From Actinomadura graeca (lineage in GTDB: Bacteria; Actinomycetota; Actinomycetes; Streptosporangiales; Streptosporangiaceae), in the NCBI RefSeq assembly GCF_019175365.1, contig NZ_CP059572.1, forward strand, positions 2,604,001 to 2,668,000: a stretch of 64,000 nt of DNA, in the 5' to 3' direction. Shown piece by piece: positions 46,278 through 54,614 of this stretch; positions within the stretch are counted from its first letter, which is position 1, and the number at the start of each line of letters is the position of its first letter. The notes beneath the pieces were generated by a model. The model was not told where the DNA came from. It did not search any database and saw nothing but the letters and a program-made list of their open reading frames with translations. Position numbers and translations under genes: made by a program.

Positions 46278-48338
46278 GTGACCGTACAGGCGGATGAAGA
46301 GACTTTCACCTTTCAGGCCGAGGTCGCGCAGATCTTGGACCTCATGGCGCATTCGCTCTACAGCAACAAGGAGATCTTCCTGCGCGAGCTGATCTCGAAC
46401 GCCTCCGACGCGATCGACCGGCTGCGCTTCGAGCGGTTCTCCCGGCCCGAACTGGCCGACGAGGGGGAACGGTTCCAGATCCGCGTCGACCACGACAAGG
46501 ACGCGGGCACGATCACGATCTCCGACAACGGTATCGGCATGAGCCGCGACGAGGTCATCGAGAACATCGGCACCATCGCCAAGTCCGGCACCGCCGAGTT
46601 CCTGAAGGCCCTGACCGGCGACCAGCGCAGCGACGCCGCGCTGATCGGGCAGTTCGGCGTGGGCTTCTACTCCGCCTTCGTCGTGGCCGAGCGGGTCGTC
46701 CTGACGACCCGGCGCGCCGGGCTGGACGCGGGCGACGGCGTCCGCTGGACGTCCGACGGCAAGGGCGAGTACACCCTGGAGTCCGTCGAGCGGCCGGAGC
46801 GGGGCACCACGATCGTGCTCCACCTCCGCGAGGGCGAGGACGACCTGCTGAACGGGTACCGCCTGAGGACGATCATCCAGCGGTACTCCGACCACATCAG
46901 CCTGCCGATCGTCATGCCGTCCGAGGACGGGGGCGGCGCGGCGAAGACGGACGCGGACGCCGCAGGCGCGGAGGGCGGCGCGGACGACGCGGGCGGGGCG
47001 GCGGACGCGGGCGGCACGGCGGTCGCGGAGACCACCGTCAACCGCGCGTCGGCGCTGTGGACCCGCCCGAAGAGCGAGCTGTCCGAGACCGACTACCACG
47101 ACTACTACCGCCACATCAGCAACGACTTCGCGCCCCCGCTCGCCTACCTGCACGCCAAGGTGGAGGGCAGGTACGAGTACACGATGCTGCTGTTCGTCCC
47201 CTCCAGCGCCCCCTACGACCTGTGGATCCAGCAGTCCCGCCACGGCGTGAAGCTGCACGTCCAGCGGGTCTTCATCCTGGAGGACACGGGCCAGCTGATG
47301 CCGCGGTACCTGCGGTTCGTCCGGGGTGTCATCGACTCCGCGGACCTGCCGCTGAACGTCTCCCGGGAGATGCTCCAGAGCAGCCGCGCCGTCGACCACA
47401 TCAGGTCGAGCGCGGTCAAGAAGGTGCTGAGGCTCCTCAAGGACCTGGCCGCGAACGACCCCGGGAAGTACGCCGCGTTCTGGAAGGAGTTCGGCGCCGT
47501 CCTCAAGGAGGGCATCGCCGACGACTACGACCACCGCGAGGACATCGCCGAGCTGCTGCGCTTCACGTCCACGCACTCCTCCACGCAGGACGCGGACGTC
47601 TCGCTCCACGACTACGTGGACCGGATGAAGGAGGGCCAGGACAAGATCTACTACCTGCTGGCCCCGACCCTCGCCGCCGCCTCCGCGAGCCCCCACCTCG
47701 AAGCGTTCCGCAAGAAGGGCATCGAGGTGCTCCTCCTCGGCGAGGCCGTGGACAACTGGGTGGTGACCGGCCTGGTCCAGGAGTTCGGCGGCAAGCGGCT
47801 CCAGTCGGTCGCGCAGGGCGTCCCCGACTTCGGCGGGCTGGAGGACGACGCGGAGAAGGAGGCGGCGGAGAAGGCCACCGCCGAGTACGCCGCCCTGCTC
47901 GGCAAGCTGAAGGCGATCCTGGCCGGGCAGGCGTACGACGTCCGGGTGACCAGCCGCCTCACCACCTCGCCGGCCTGCATCGTCGCCAACGAGGCCGTGA
48001 CGGACTTCGGCCTCGCGCAGCGGATGCGGGGCTCGGGCCTGCCGAACCAGCCGGTGCTGGAGATCAACCCGGAGCATCCGCTGGTGGAGCGGCTCAACCG
48101 GCGGCAGGACGACCCGCGCCTCGCCGACTGGGCGCACGTGCTGTTCAACCAGGCCGTCCTCACGCTGGGCGCGCGGATCGACGACCCGGCGTCGTTCGTC
48201 GGCCACCTCAACGACCTGCTGGTGGCGCTGGCCGGCGACGCGCCGTCCGGGGAGGACGGTCCCGCGGACGCCTCGGCCGCTGACGCGGAGAGCACGAGCG
48301 GCGACGCCGAGGGTGACCGGCAGGCGGAAGGCGCGTAG
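46278..48338 (+). CDS. htpG: HtpG, bacterial Hsp90 chaperone
   Basis: 686 aa cytosolic ATP-dependent chaperone. GHKL ATPase motifs: ELISNASDA, DNGIGM and GQFGVGFYSAF, then the middle domain with SREMLQSSRAV and the C-terminal dimer domain. A Gly/Ala/Asp-rich insertion (about residues 217-252) marks the charged linker, and the C-terminus is acidic and disordered. GTG start with GAGG upstream. The gene sits directly after the exporter, in the cluster. HtpG is known to be needed for albicidin synthesis in Xanthomonas, so a role in folding the very large NRPS is plausible but unproven. Confidence 0.95.
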   Translation: MTVQADEETFTFQAEVAQILDLMAHSLYSNKEIFLRELISNASDAIDRLRFERFSRPELADEGERFQIRVDHDKDAGTITISDNGIGMSRDEVIENIGTIAKSGTAEFLKALTGDQRSDAALIGQFGVGFYSAFVVAERVVLTTRRAGLDAGDGVRWTSDGKGEYTLESVERPERGTTIVLHLREGEDDLLNGYRLRTIIQRYSDHISLPIVMPSEDGGGAAKTDADAAGAEGGADDAGGAADAGGTAVAETTVNRASALWTRPKSELSETDYHDYYRHISNDFAPPLAYLHAKVEGRYEYTMLLFVPSSAPYDLWIQQSRHGVKLHVQRVFILEDTGQLMPRYLRFVRGVIDSADLPLNVSREMLQSSRAVDHIRSSAVKKVLRLLKDLAANDPGKYAAFWKEFGAVLKEGIADDYDHREDIAELLRFTSTHSSTQDADVSLHDYVDRMKEGQDKIYYLLAPTLAAASASPHLEAFRKKGIEVLLLGEAVDNWVVTGLVQEFGGKRLQSVAQGVPDFGGLEDDAEKEAAEKATAEYAALLGKLKAILAGQAYDVRVTSRLTTSPACIVANEAVTDFGLAQRMRGSGLPNQPVLEINPEHPLVERLNRRQDDPRLADWAHVLFNQAVLTLGARIDDPASFVGHLNDLLVALAGDAPSGEDGPADASAADAESTSGDAEGDRQAEGA

Positions 48339-48437
48339 GAGGTGCCAGGACGTCCCGGCCCGCGGTGATCCGGCGTGATCGGGACGGTCCGCGCATCCCG
48401 GCGCGCGGGCGGATCACGCGCGGGCGATTCAACGGAT

Positions 48438-48463
48438 GGGCGGGGCCTTGCGGGGCCCCGCCC
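48438..48463. terminator. Hairpin between convergent htpG and cold-shock gene
   Basis: Perfect 10-bp arms GGGCGGGGCC/GGCCCCGCCC with a 6-nt loop. No T-run, but the position between convergent genes suits a bidirectional terminator. Confidence 0.7.
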
Positions 48464-48541
48464 TGAACCGTGTCCCCGGACGGCCGAGAGGCCGACGTGT
48501 CCCGCGGGAGTGTCTTACGGACGTGTCGTGCGGGCGTGTTC

Positions 48542-49009
48542 TCAGCCCTCGACCCAGCCGTACCTCTGCGCGAAGTCCAGGAGCTTCCGGCGCAGGTGCG
48601 TGACCTGCGTTCCGGTCAGCTCGGGTGCCTCCGCCAGCAGCAGCTCGGTCAGCTCCTGGACGAACTCCCGCTCGGACAGGACGTCGCAGAGCCCGTCGTC
48701 CTCGTCGTGCCTGTGCGCGAGGGCGCCTCTGTCCGCGCCTTTCCCCGCCGTGTCGGCGTGGCCGTTCACGGGCGCGGTCCTCTCGGCGCCCGGCGGGCGC
48801 TCCGCCTCCTTGACGCGCACGGCGAACGCCTTCAGGCCGCGCTCCCCCTGGGTCACCTCGAACTCCACGGGCGTTCCCGGCGAGAATGCCACTTTCTCGT
48901 CCAGAAGGTCGTTGGCGTGGACGAAGACGTCCTCGCCGCCGCCATCGGGAACGATGAACCCGTATCCGCGCAAGTCATCGAACCGCAGAATCTTACCGGT
49001 CTTCGCCAT
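48542..49009 (-). CDS. Cold-shock-domain protein with C-terminal extension
   Basis: 155 aa. N-terminal cold-shock fold (residues 1-66) with RNP1-like LRGYGFIV and RNP2-like VFVHAND, which bind single-stranded RNA or DNA. After a disordered linker a C-terminal helical part (about 105-155: DVLSEREFVQELTELLLAE, LRRKLLDFAQRYGW) is added; I do not recognise this part. Start ATG 49009 has GGAGGGG upstream; a longer frame to 49069 is not supported. It could act as an RNA chaperone or regulator; no link to peptide synthesis is shown except position. Confidence 0.85.
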   Translation of the reverse strand: MAKTGKILRFDDLRGYGFIVPDGGGEDVFVHANDLLDEKVAFSPGTPVEFEVTQGERGLKAFAVRVKEAERPPGAERTAPVNGHADTAGKGADRGALAHRHDEDDGLCDVLSEREFVQELTELLLAEAPELTGTQVTHLRRKLLDFAQRYGWVEG

Positions 49010-49174
49010 GCCCACCCCTCCACAAACAAACAGCGCGCCTCGTCCAACGAGATAATCCCCGCCACGCACCGGACACCGGATTGGAACAATGCGGAGATTT
49101 CAACTTCCGGCCCGCGGGAACACTGCGATGGTAACCCCGGCGCCCTTGATCTCGGTGCGGTACGGCGCATTCCG

Positions 49175-49212
49175 CACCGGCGGCGGCCGCCCGACCCGTG
49201 CCGCCGCCGGTG
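49175..49212 (-). terminator. 13-bp hairpin downstream of the first StrR-like gene
   Basis: Perfect 13-bp arms CACCGGCGGCGGC/GCCGCCGCCGGTG with a 12-nt loop, about 40 nt after the stop of the minus-strand regulator. The remaining 49010-49251 sequence must hold the cold-shock promoter, which I could not pick out. Confidence 0.7.
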
Positions 49213-49251
49213 AGTGGGTGACGGGCGCCGGCCGGGCCCGGTAAGGGTCCG

Positions 49252-50337
49252 CTACGCCATCTCGGCACGCGCCCTTCTCTTCAGGACCTCGGCGAACCTT
49301 TCCCACTCATAGGCGATGCCGAGGGCCAGATCGGCGACGAGGGGAACGCAGTGCGCCGGGATCTCGTCCTCGATGCCCTCCCATTCCTGGGTGTTCACCG
49401 AACGGGCGCTCAGCCAGCGCAGCAGGAGGCGCCCGTTGTCGTTCAGGCGGAGGGAGGGGTCGCGGAGCAGTTTGCGCAGGATCTGGTCGGCGTCCGGCAT
49501 GCGCCCCTTGCGCAGCGTGCTGACGACCGGCGGCTCCCGCCCGTCGCCGCGGGCCGCGGCCTCGCTCTTGCGCTCGGCGAGCGTCAGCTTGGCGGGCACC
49601 GGGTCGTCGCCGCGGCGCAGGCGTTCGCGGACGTCCTTCGCCGTCGCCGGGGAGATGCCCGCCATCTCGGCGATCTCGCGGAGCGAGGCGCCCGGACGCT
49701 CGGCGAACAGCCTCCCGGCCAGCCGCCGCCCGGCGGCGCCGTTGATCGGGCGGACCCGCCCGTCCTTGCCGATCCGCATGTCGGGCTGCGAGTCCTTGTC
49801 GGTCGTGCGGCTCCTGATCCGGGCGACCGTCGTGGACGCCAGGCCCGCGGCCTCGGCGATGGCGCGGTCCGACCACTGCGGGTGCGTGGTCAGGATGCGC
49901 GCCGCCGCGGCCTCCCGGTCCGACAGCGACAGCGGGAGCCCGTGCCCGATGTTGGCCCGGACGGCGGCGACGAACACATCGGAGTCGGCGCCGTCGATGT
50001 AGCGCACCCTGATCTCGCGCTGTCCTTTGAGAACGGCCGCGCGCAGCCGGTGCATTCCATCGACCACGCGCATCGTCCTGCGGTGCACGAGGATCGGCGG
50101 CAGGGCGGAGTCCATATCGGCGAGCGCACGAATGTGCTCGGTGTTCTCGCCCTCAAGGCGGGGAGAGTCCGCCCGCTCAAGCACGTCGACCGGCACCATT
50201 ACCGGTTCATCTTGAGAAATAAGGCATAACTGGTTCTGACCTGGGCTTTCCAATGCCACTCCCGTACGTAAGAGCGCGACATGACCTCTCCCCCCGCCCG
50301 GACCCTCGGTCACGGCCGGCACTGCCGCAAAGTTCAA
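49252..50337 (-). CDS. StrR-family transcriptional activator (first copy)
   Basis: 361 aa as drawn. ParB-like N-terminal domain (ALPPILVHRRTMRVVDGMHR, then GHGLPLSLSDREAAA) followed by two helix-turn-helix units (WSDRAIAEAAGLASTTVARI and ASLREIAEMAGISPATAKDV), the layout of StrR, Bbr, Tei15* and similar pathway activators, not of chromosome-partition ParB. Expected to bind GTTCGA-type inverted repeats such as those in this cluster. The start is uncertain: TTG 50337 has GAGG upstream and makes a StrR-like N-terminus, but ATG 50199 is possible. The first 46 codons of the long form contain two TTA codons. Its paralogue lies at 54615-55601. Confidence 0.88.
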   Translation of the reverse strand: MNFAAVPAVTEGPGGGRGHVALLRTGVALESPGQNQLCLISQDEPVMVPVDVLERADSPRLEGENTEHIRALADMDSALPPILVHRRTMRVVDGMHRLRAAVLKGQREIRVRYIDGADSDVFVAAVRANIGHGLPLSLSDREAAAARILTTHPQWSDRAIAEAAGLASTTVARIRSRTTDKDSQPDMRIGKDGRVRPINGAAGRRLAGRLFAERPGASLREIAEMAGISPATAKDVRERLRRGDDPVPAKLTLAERKSEAAARGDGREPPVVSTLRKGRMPDADQILRKLLRDPSLRLNDNGRLLLRWLSARSVNTQEWEGIEDEIPAHCVPLVADLALGIAYEWERFAEVLKRRARAEMA

Positions 50338-50350
50338 CCCATCGCCTCGT

Positions 50351-50379
50351 AATTTAAGTTAGCACTTGACAAATATCAA
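50351..50379 (-). promoter_or_regulatory. Candidate sigma-70-like promoter of the first StrR-like gene
   Basis: Reading the minus strand: TTGATA (50379-50374), 17-bp spacer, TAAATT (50356-50351). The region is AT-rich against its surroundings and also holds inverted repeats around CACTTG/CAAGTG. With this promoter the TTG start would have only a very short leader. Confidence 0.45.
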
Positions 50380-50473
50380 GGGCCGTTGACAAGTGGCGAT
50401 CTCCGCACGGCCGCGATCACGCCGGTTATCCCATTGCGGGACCGCGGAAAATGACCGCCATCTGCCATCATCT

Positions 50474-50501
50474 GTCCAAGCGCGGACTTGGGCACTTGGA
50501 C
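50474..50501. promoter_or_regulatory. Inverted repeat 3' of the hmo-hpgT fusion
   Basis: GTCCAAG (50474-50480) and CTTGGAC (50495-50501), perfect 7-bp arms 14 bp apart. It may be a terminator stem or an operator; there is no T-run. Confidence 0.4.
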
Positions 50502-50535
50502 ATTCGCCATCCGTGCCATTCCGGGTAATGCGGCC

Positions 50536-52998
50536 TCACGCGGGGGCGCGTGCGGCGGCGGCGACCTCCGCCTCGATGAAGCCGGCCAGCCGGGCGACGC
50601 CCTCGCGGCTGTCGGCGTGCGTCAGGTAGCTGGTGGACAGCCGCACCGTGTGGTGGCCGCCGCCCTCCGGGTAGAAGTACGCCATCGGCGTCCAGATGAC
50701 CCCGAAGTCCTGCGCGGACCGTGCCAGCGCGGCGTTGTCGGCGCGGAACGGGACCCGGAGGGTGAGGAAGAAGCCGCCGCCGGGCTCGTTCCAGCCCATG
50801 CCGAGCCGGGCCCGGCGCTCGGCCGGGAACTCCTCCTCCAGGCAGCGGAGCGTGTGCCGCATCGTGTCCTCGTAGTAGGCGGCCGTCTCGGTGTTCAGCT
50901 CCGAGACGCGGCCGCCGGCGCCCAGCAGCGCGCCGCCGACCGCCGCCTGGCTGAGCGGCGAGGTGTTCACCGTGACCATGCTCTTGATCCTGGCGAGCTC
51001 GGCGGCCAGCAGGCCCGTCCGGCCGTCCGGCGCGACCACGGGCTGGTCGGCGACCGCGTAGCCGACCCGCGCGCCGGGGAAGATGGTCTTGGCGTAGGAG
51101 CCGAGGTGGACCACCCTGCGCTCGCGGTCGAGGGACTTCAGCGTCGGCACCTGCGCACCCGGGCTGACGAGCCGGTACGGGCTGTCCTCCAGAATGAGGA
51201 TGTCGAGGAGTCCCGCGAGCTCCAGCAGTTCGTGCCGGGCCCGCAGCGGCATCGTGACACCGGACGGGTTCGAATGGTCCGGGATGACGTACACGGCCCT
51301 CGGCCGCCGCCCGCGCGCCCGCTCGGCCAGGACCGCGGCCTCCAGGTCGGCGCACGACAGGCCGTCCCGCCCCTCGGGGACGGCGGTCAGCCCGACGTCC
51401 AGCAGCCGCGCCGCGCCGGTGACGCCCGGGTAGCAGGGGCTGGAGACGAGCAGCACGTCGTCCGGCCCCGACATGAGCGCGCGGACGGCCAGGAACATCG
51501 CCTCCTGGCAGCCGACGGTGACGACGATCGCCTCCGGCGGCACGTCGATCCCCTCGTCCAGGCGCAGCGACGTGGCGATGAGATCGCGGATGCGTCCCGC
51601 GGAGGGGCCGTACTGGAACAGCGCGTCGCGCACCTGTTCCGGCGTGTTGCCGCTCTCCGCCAGATGGTCGAGGTAGCGGCGCACGTAGGCGAAGACCATC
51701 CCGGTGTCGAAGAACCCGTCGTACGGGCGCCCGGGCGCGAAGGACACCGCGTCCGGATAGCGCAGCGTCACCTCGTTCAGGAAGTTCATCGTGTCCATGA
51801 CGGGGTCGGCGACACTGGGGTGCAGGTCCTCCTTGTGCAGCACCACACCGCCCGTCCCACCGGCACGCTCCACACCGGCACGCTCCGCACCGGCACGCTC
51901 CACCTCGCTGGCACGCTGCGCGCCGGTCGCCGGTGCCTGACGGGTGAGGGGGCGGACGCCCTGTCCGGCGGGACGGGCACCGCGGATCTCCGGCCGGGGC
52001 GGCGGGACCGTCGTGACGGTCTCGGGCCCGATGCCGGCCACGTCCGCGATCCCCGCGAGCGCCATCGCGCCGGCCAGCTCCTCCAGCAGGAGGCCCAGCA
52101 CCCTCGTCACGCCCTCGGCACCGGCGGCCGCGAGGCCGTGCAGCACGGGACGGCCGAGCAGGACCGCGTCCGCGCCGAGCGCGAGAGCGGCGACCACGTC
52201 CCGGCCCCGGCGCACCCCTCCGTCGAGGAGGACGGGGACGCGGCCGCCGACGGCCGCCGCGACCTCCGGCAGCGCGTCCAGGGACGCGCAGACGCCGTCG
52301 AGCCGTCCGCCGCCGTGGTTGGACACCACGACGCCGTCCGCCCCGGCGTCGGCCGCGCGCCGGGCGTCGGCGCCCGTCATGATCCCCTTGACCAGGACCG
52401 GCATCGGGCTGATCGAGCGCAGCCGCCCGACCGCCGACCAGTCGGCGCGGGGGTCGGTGTCGGCCAGGGCGCGCGTGCCCGGCCCATCGGGTCCGTGCCC
52501 GTCGCCGGACGGCCAGGGACCGGGGGGCGGCGACCCGGCGGTGAGGACGAGCGCCTCGAAGCCCGCGGCCGCCGCCCGCTCGACGAGGCTCCGGGTGACC
52601 GCAGGGTCGCGCAGGCAGTAGAGCTGGAGCCAGAGCGGCACACCGGACTCCCCGGCGATCTCCTCCAGGTCGCGGCCGGCGAGCGCGCTGACGACGACCG
52701 GGACCGTGGCCGCGGCGGCGGTCCCGCGCACGGTGCCGACCTCGCCCAGCGGGTGCGCGAGGGTCTGGTGGGCCAGCGGGGCGACCGCGACCGGCGCGTC
52801 CCAGGCGCGGCCGAAAAGCGTCGTCGCGGTCTCCGGACATGCCGTGCCGCGCAGTACGGACGGCCGTAATCGGATCCTGTCGAATGCCTCGATATTGGCG
52901 TCGAGCGCGCGGTCCCCGCCGCCGTCGATGAAATCCCAGGCCACGGGGTCGAGCCCTTCCCTGGCCAGCCGCGCGATACCGCTCAGCGTTATTTCCAT
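50536..52998 (-). CDS. Fused 4-hydroxymandelate oxidase and 4-hydroxyphenylglycine aminotransferase
   Basis: 820 aa, two Hpg enzymes in one chain. Residues about 1-350 are an FMN-dependent alpha-hydroxyacid oxidase (DFIDGGG, LARFGRAWDAPVAVAPLAHQ-type start, SNHGGGRLDG, LLDGGVRRGRDV): it turns 4-hydroxymandelate into 4-hydroxyphenylglyoxylate. Residues about 400-820 are a fold-type I PLP aminotransferase with the Schiff-base Lys in GSYAKTIFPG and PDHSNPSG: it makes Hpg and, as HpgT does in glycopeptide producers, probably also Dpg. The linker holds an ERAG(A/V) repeat. ATG 52998 is chosen (GGAGG 7 nt upstream), since the oxidase family starts here; the longer frame to 53091 is unsupported. Confidence 0.92.
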   Translation of the reverse strand: MEITLSGIARLAREGLDPVAWDFIDGGGDRALDANIEAFDRIRLRPSVLRGTACPETATTLFGRAWDAPVAVAPLAHQTLAHPLGEVGTVRGTAAAATVPVVVSALAGRDLEEIAGESGVPLWLQLYCLRDPAVTRSLVERAAAAGFEALVLTAGSPPPGPWPSGDGHGPDGPGTRALADTDPRADWSAVGRLRSISPMPVLVKGIMTGADARRAADAGADGVVVSNHGGGRLDGVCASLDALPEVAAAVGGRVPVLLDGGVRRGRDVVAALALGADAVLLGRPVLHGLAAAGAEGVTRVLGLLLEELAGAMALAGIADVAGIGPETVTTVPPPRPEIRGARPAGQGVRPLTRQAPATGAQRASEVERAGAERAGVERAGGTGGVVLHKEDLHPSVADPVMDTMNFLNEVTLRYPDAVSFAPGRPYDGFFDTGMVFAYVRRYLDHLAESGNTPEQVRDALFQYGPSAGRIRDLIATSLRLDEGIDVPPEAIVVTVGCQEAMFLAVRALMSGPDDVLLVSSPCYPGVTGAARLLDVGLTAVPEGRDGLSCADLEAAVLAERARGRRPRAVYVIPDHSNPSGVTMPLRARHELLELAGLLDILILEDSPYRLVSPGAQVPTLKSLDRERRVVHLGSYAKTIFPGARVGYAVADQPVVAPDGRTGLLAAELARIKSMVTVNTSPLSQAAVGGALLGAGGRVSELNTETAAYYEDTMRHTLRCLEEEFPAERRARLGMGWNEPGGGFFLTLRVPFRADNAALARSAQDFGVIWTPMAYFYPEGGGHHTVRLSTSYLTHADSREGVARLAGFIEAEVAAAARAPA
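51861..51900. repeat. 15-bp-period repeat in the Hmo-HpgT linker
   Basis: CGGCACGCTC recurs at 51861, 51876 and 51891 (period 15), encoding the ERAGA/ERAGV linker between the two enzyme domains. Confidence 0.85.
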
Positions 52999-53147
52999 CG
53001 CCTGTCCTCCGCAGCCGATCAAGAATACACGGACATGAAGGTACTCCATTTCCAAGAGACGCCCGGAGGGGCCTCCGGAGGCAGGAAGCACGCAAAACTC
53101 CGCCGAATTCCGGCATGCGGGAACGCCCTCCCCGCAGGCCGTCCCGC

Positions 53148-53176
53148 GTTCACGGCCTCACCCGCAAGCGTCCAAC
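53148..53176 (-). promoter_or_regulatory. Weak StrR-like box upstream of hmo-hpgT
   Basis: GTTCACGGC and GCGTCCAAC with the right 11-bp spacing but only 4 of 9 and 6 of 9 matches to the remembered consensus; 150 bp upstream of the fusion start. Confidence 0.3.
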
Positions 53177-53177
53177 G

Positions 53178-53198
53178 ATCGACCGAAAAATGGTCGAT
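53178..53198. promoter_or_regulatory. Perfect inverted repeat upstream of the tRNA-like gene
   Basis: ATCGACC and GGTCGAT, 7-bp perfect arms, loop GAAAAAT. It lies 38 bp before the tRNA-like gene and could be an operator for either direction. Confidence 0.4.
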
Positions 53199-53235
53199 AT
53201 ACACCGTGCCCCGTGGTTAGGATCAGACCATCAAA

Positions 53236-53308
53236 GCCCCCTTGGCCCAATGGTAGAGGCGGTCCCCTTAAAAGGGATTAGTTGTCGGTTCGAATCCGAT
53301 GGGGGGTA
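53236..53308 (+). tRNA. tRNA-like gene with anticodon UAA (would read UUA), short variable loop
   Basis: Folds as a cloverleaf: acceptor GCCCCCT/GGGGGGT (G-U at both ends), D arm GCC/GGC with AATGGTAGA in the loop, anticodon stem GTCCC/GGGAT with loop CTTAAAA giving anticodon TAA, a 5-nt variable region, T arm GTCGG/CCGAT with TTCGAAT, discriminator A followed by CC. The D arm and discriminator A resemble tRNA-Leu, but a normal tRNA-Leu(UAA) (bldA) has a long variable arm, absent here. It stands alone, on the opposite strand to its neighbours, between hmo-hpgT and hmaS. It may be functional, a specialised UUA decoder or a decayed tRNA. Confidence 0.7.
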
Positions 53309-53378
53309 CCTGTCGGCGATGCGGTGGCGGACCTGTCCGCACACGCGTTCCGGGTCTATTTCCGGCGTCCATGAACGA

Positions 53379-54377
53379 TCATGCGTGAACACGGGCGCCC
53401 CGGCGGTCGATCAGTTCGTAGAACAGGGTGCCCCTCGGGTGCACCGACCGCGAGGAGACCTGCAGCAGGACCCCCGAGGCGTCGCGGTCGGCGAGGATGC
53501 CGAGCCCGCGGAGGTCGTCCACCGGCACGCCGATCGGGCCCAGCCGAGCGGTCAGCGCGTCGTAGTAGCCCGGCGGCGCGGGCACGAACCGGGTCCCCCG
53601 CTCCATGCCGGTGCGCACGGCGGCGGCGATGTCCTCGGTCAGGAAGGCGACGTGCTGGATCCCGGCCCCGCCGTGCGACTCGACGAACGCGCCGGGACTG
53701 TCGGCACCGGGACTGTCGGCACCGCGGACCGGCCCGGCGATGGTGAAGGTCACCTCCCCGGATGCGCTCCGGACCACCCGGCGGCCGGGCACCGTCCGGC
53801 CGCAGGAGGTCTCGATGAGGCCGAACGCCTCCCGGTAGCGGTGCACGGTCTCCTCCACCGCGTCCGCCGGGACGCACACCGCGAAGTGGTCGACCGACCG
53901 GAGGAGGCCGCCACCGGACCGGCCGCAGCCGATCTCGTCGACGACGGGCGCGAAGGGCGCCTCCGGCCGGTCCCGGGAGACGAAGCGGTGCTCCACGTCC
54001 CCGAATCCGATCACCGAGGCGAACGTGACCCGGGCGCCCGCGGGCCCGGAGGTCTCCGGCGGGGACACCGGGACGGCGCCCCGCTCCACGGCCTCGGCGA
54101 ACGCGTCCCGCGCGTCGTCGACGCCGATGCCGACGACCGCGACCCCGTCCCCGTGCGCCCGGACGAACTCGGCGGCCCGGTGGCGGGCGTCGGTCGGGGA
54201 GGTCAGCAGCAGGGTGATGTCGCGCTGGCGCAGCAGCACGGACTCACAGCCCCGCAGGCCGGTGTCCGGGCCGCCCCGGCCGGCGAGGGCGAAACCGAAA
54301 CAGTCGCGCAGTTCGCGCGCGGAACGGTCCGCGTCCCCGGCGAACACCTCGATGTGGTCCACCGACCGGATCTCCAA
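53379..54377 (-). CDS. hmaS: 4-hydroxymandelate synthase (HPPD-like)
   Basis: 332 aa non-haem Fe(II) dioxygenase with two vicinal-oxygen-chelate repeats. Iron ligands are His in SVDHFAV, His in IQHVAFL and Glu in LFYELIDRRG. The stretch RSVHPRGTLFYE resembles 4-hydroxymandelate synthases more than tyrosine-catabolic HPPD. It converts 4-hydroxyphenylpyruvate to 4-hydroxymandelate, the first Hpg step, and its product is the substrate of the oxidase half of the neighbouring fusion. Start TTG 54377 is preferred because GGAGGTG lies just upstream; the ATG at 54422 would add 15 low-complexity residues. A GADSP repeat is encoded at 53692-53721. Confidence 0.88.
   Translation of the reverse strand: MEIRSVDHIEVFAGDADRSARELRDCFGFALAGRGGPDTGLRGCESVLLRQRDITLLLTSPTDARHRAAEFVRAHGDGVAVVGIGVDDARDAFAEAVERGAVPVSPPETSGPAGARVTFASVIGFGDVEHRFVSRDRPEAPFAPVVDEIGCGRSGGGLLRSVDHFAVCVPADAVEETVHRYREAFGLIETSCGRTVPGRRVVRSASGEVTFTIAGPVRGADSPGADSPGAFVESHGGAGIQHVAFLTEDIAAAVRTGMERGTRFVPAPPGYYDALTARLGPIGVPVDDLRGLGILADRDASGVLLQVSSRSVHPRGTLFYELIDRRGARVHA
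53692..53721. repeat. 15-bp direct repeat in hmaS
   Basis: CCGGGACTGTCGGCA occurs twice in tandem and encodes GADSPGADSP in a surface loop between the second-domain strands. Confidence 0.9.
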
Positions 54378-54491
54378 TGTGCCACCTCCGTGGTGACGCC
54401 CGGCGGCCGGGCCGGGCGCCATCGCTGCGGATCGGTCAATTCATGCGGACGGCCCTCGAAGTCGCGGCCGCCCAACTGAGCGTTCCCATCA

Positions 54492-54520
54492 CTTGGACAT
54501 GCGGGGGAAATATGTCGAAC
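54492..54520 (-). promoter_or_regulatory. Candidate StrR-like box upstream of hmaS
   Basis: Half-sites CTTGGACAT and ATGTCGAAC with 11-bp spacing; 5 of 9 and 7 of 9 matches to the remembered consensus. 115 bp before the hmaS start, just below the stop of the second StrR-like gene. Confidence 0.45.
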
Positions 54521-54614
54521 CGGCGTCAGGGGATCGGCCGGATTACATTCAGGTGACCCTCGGCGGGCCGGGCCGGAGGGGCGGGCCGGCGGGGCGGCGG
54601 CTCGCCGGACGGCG

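Noticed and set aside
53236..53308. Ordinary bldA (tRNA-Leu UAA)
   Set aside because: A normal bldA tRNA has a long variable arm; this gene has only five bases there, so it is listed as tRNA-like and not given that name.
53379..54377. 4-hydroxyphenylpyruvate dioxygenase of tyrosine breakdown
   Set aside because: The C-terminal motif and the neighbouring hydroxymandelate oxidase/aminotransferase fit hydroxymandelate synthase; no homogentisate genes are nearby.
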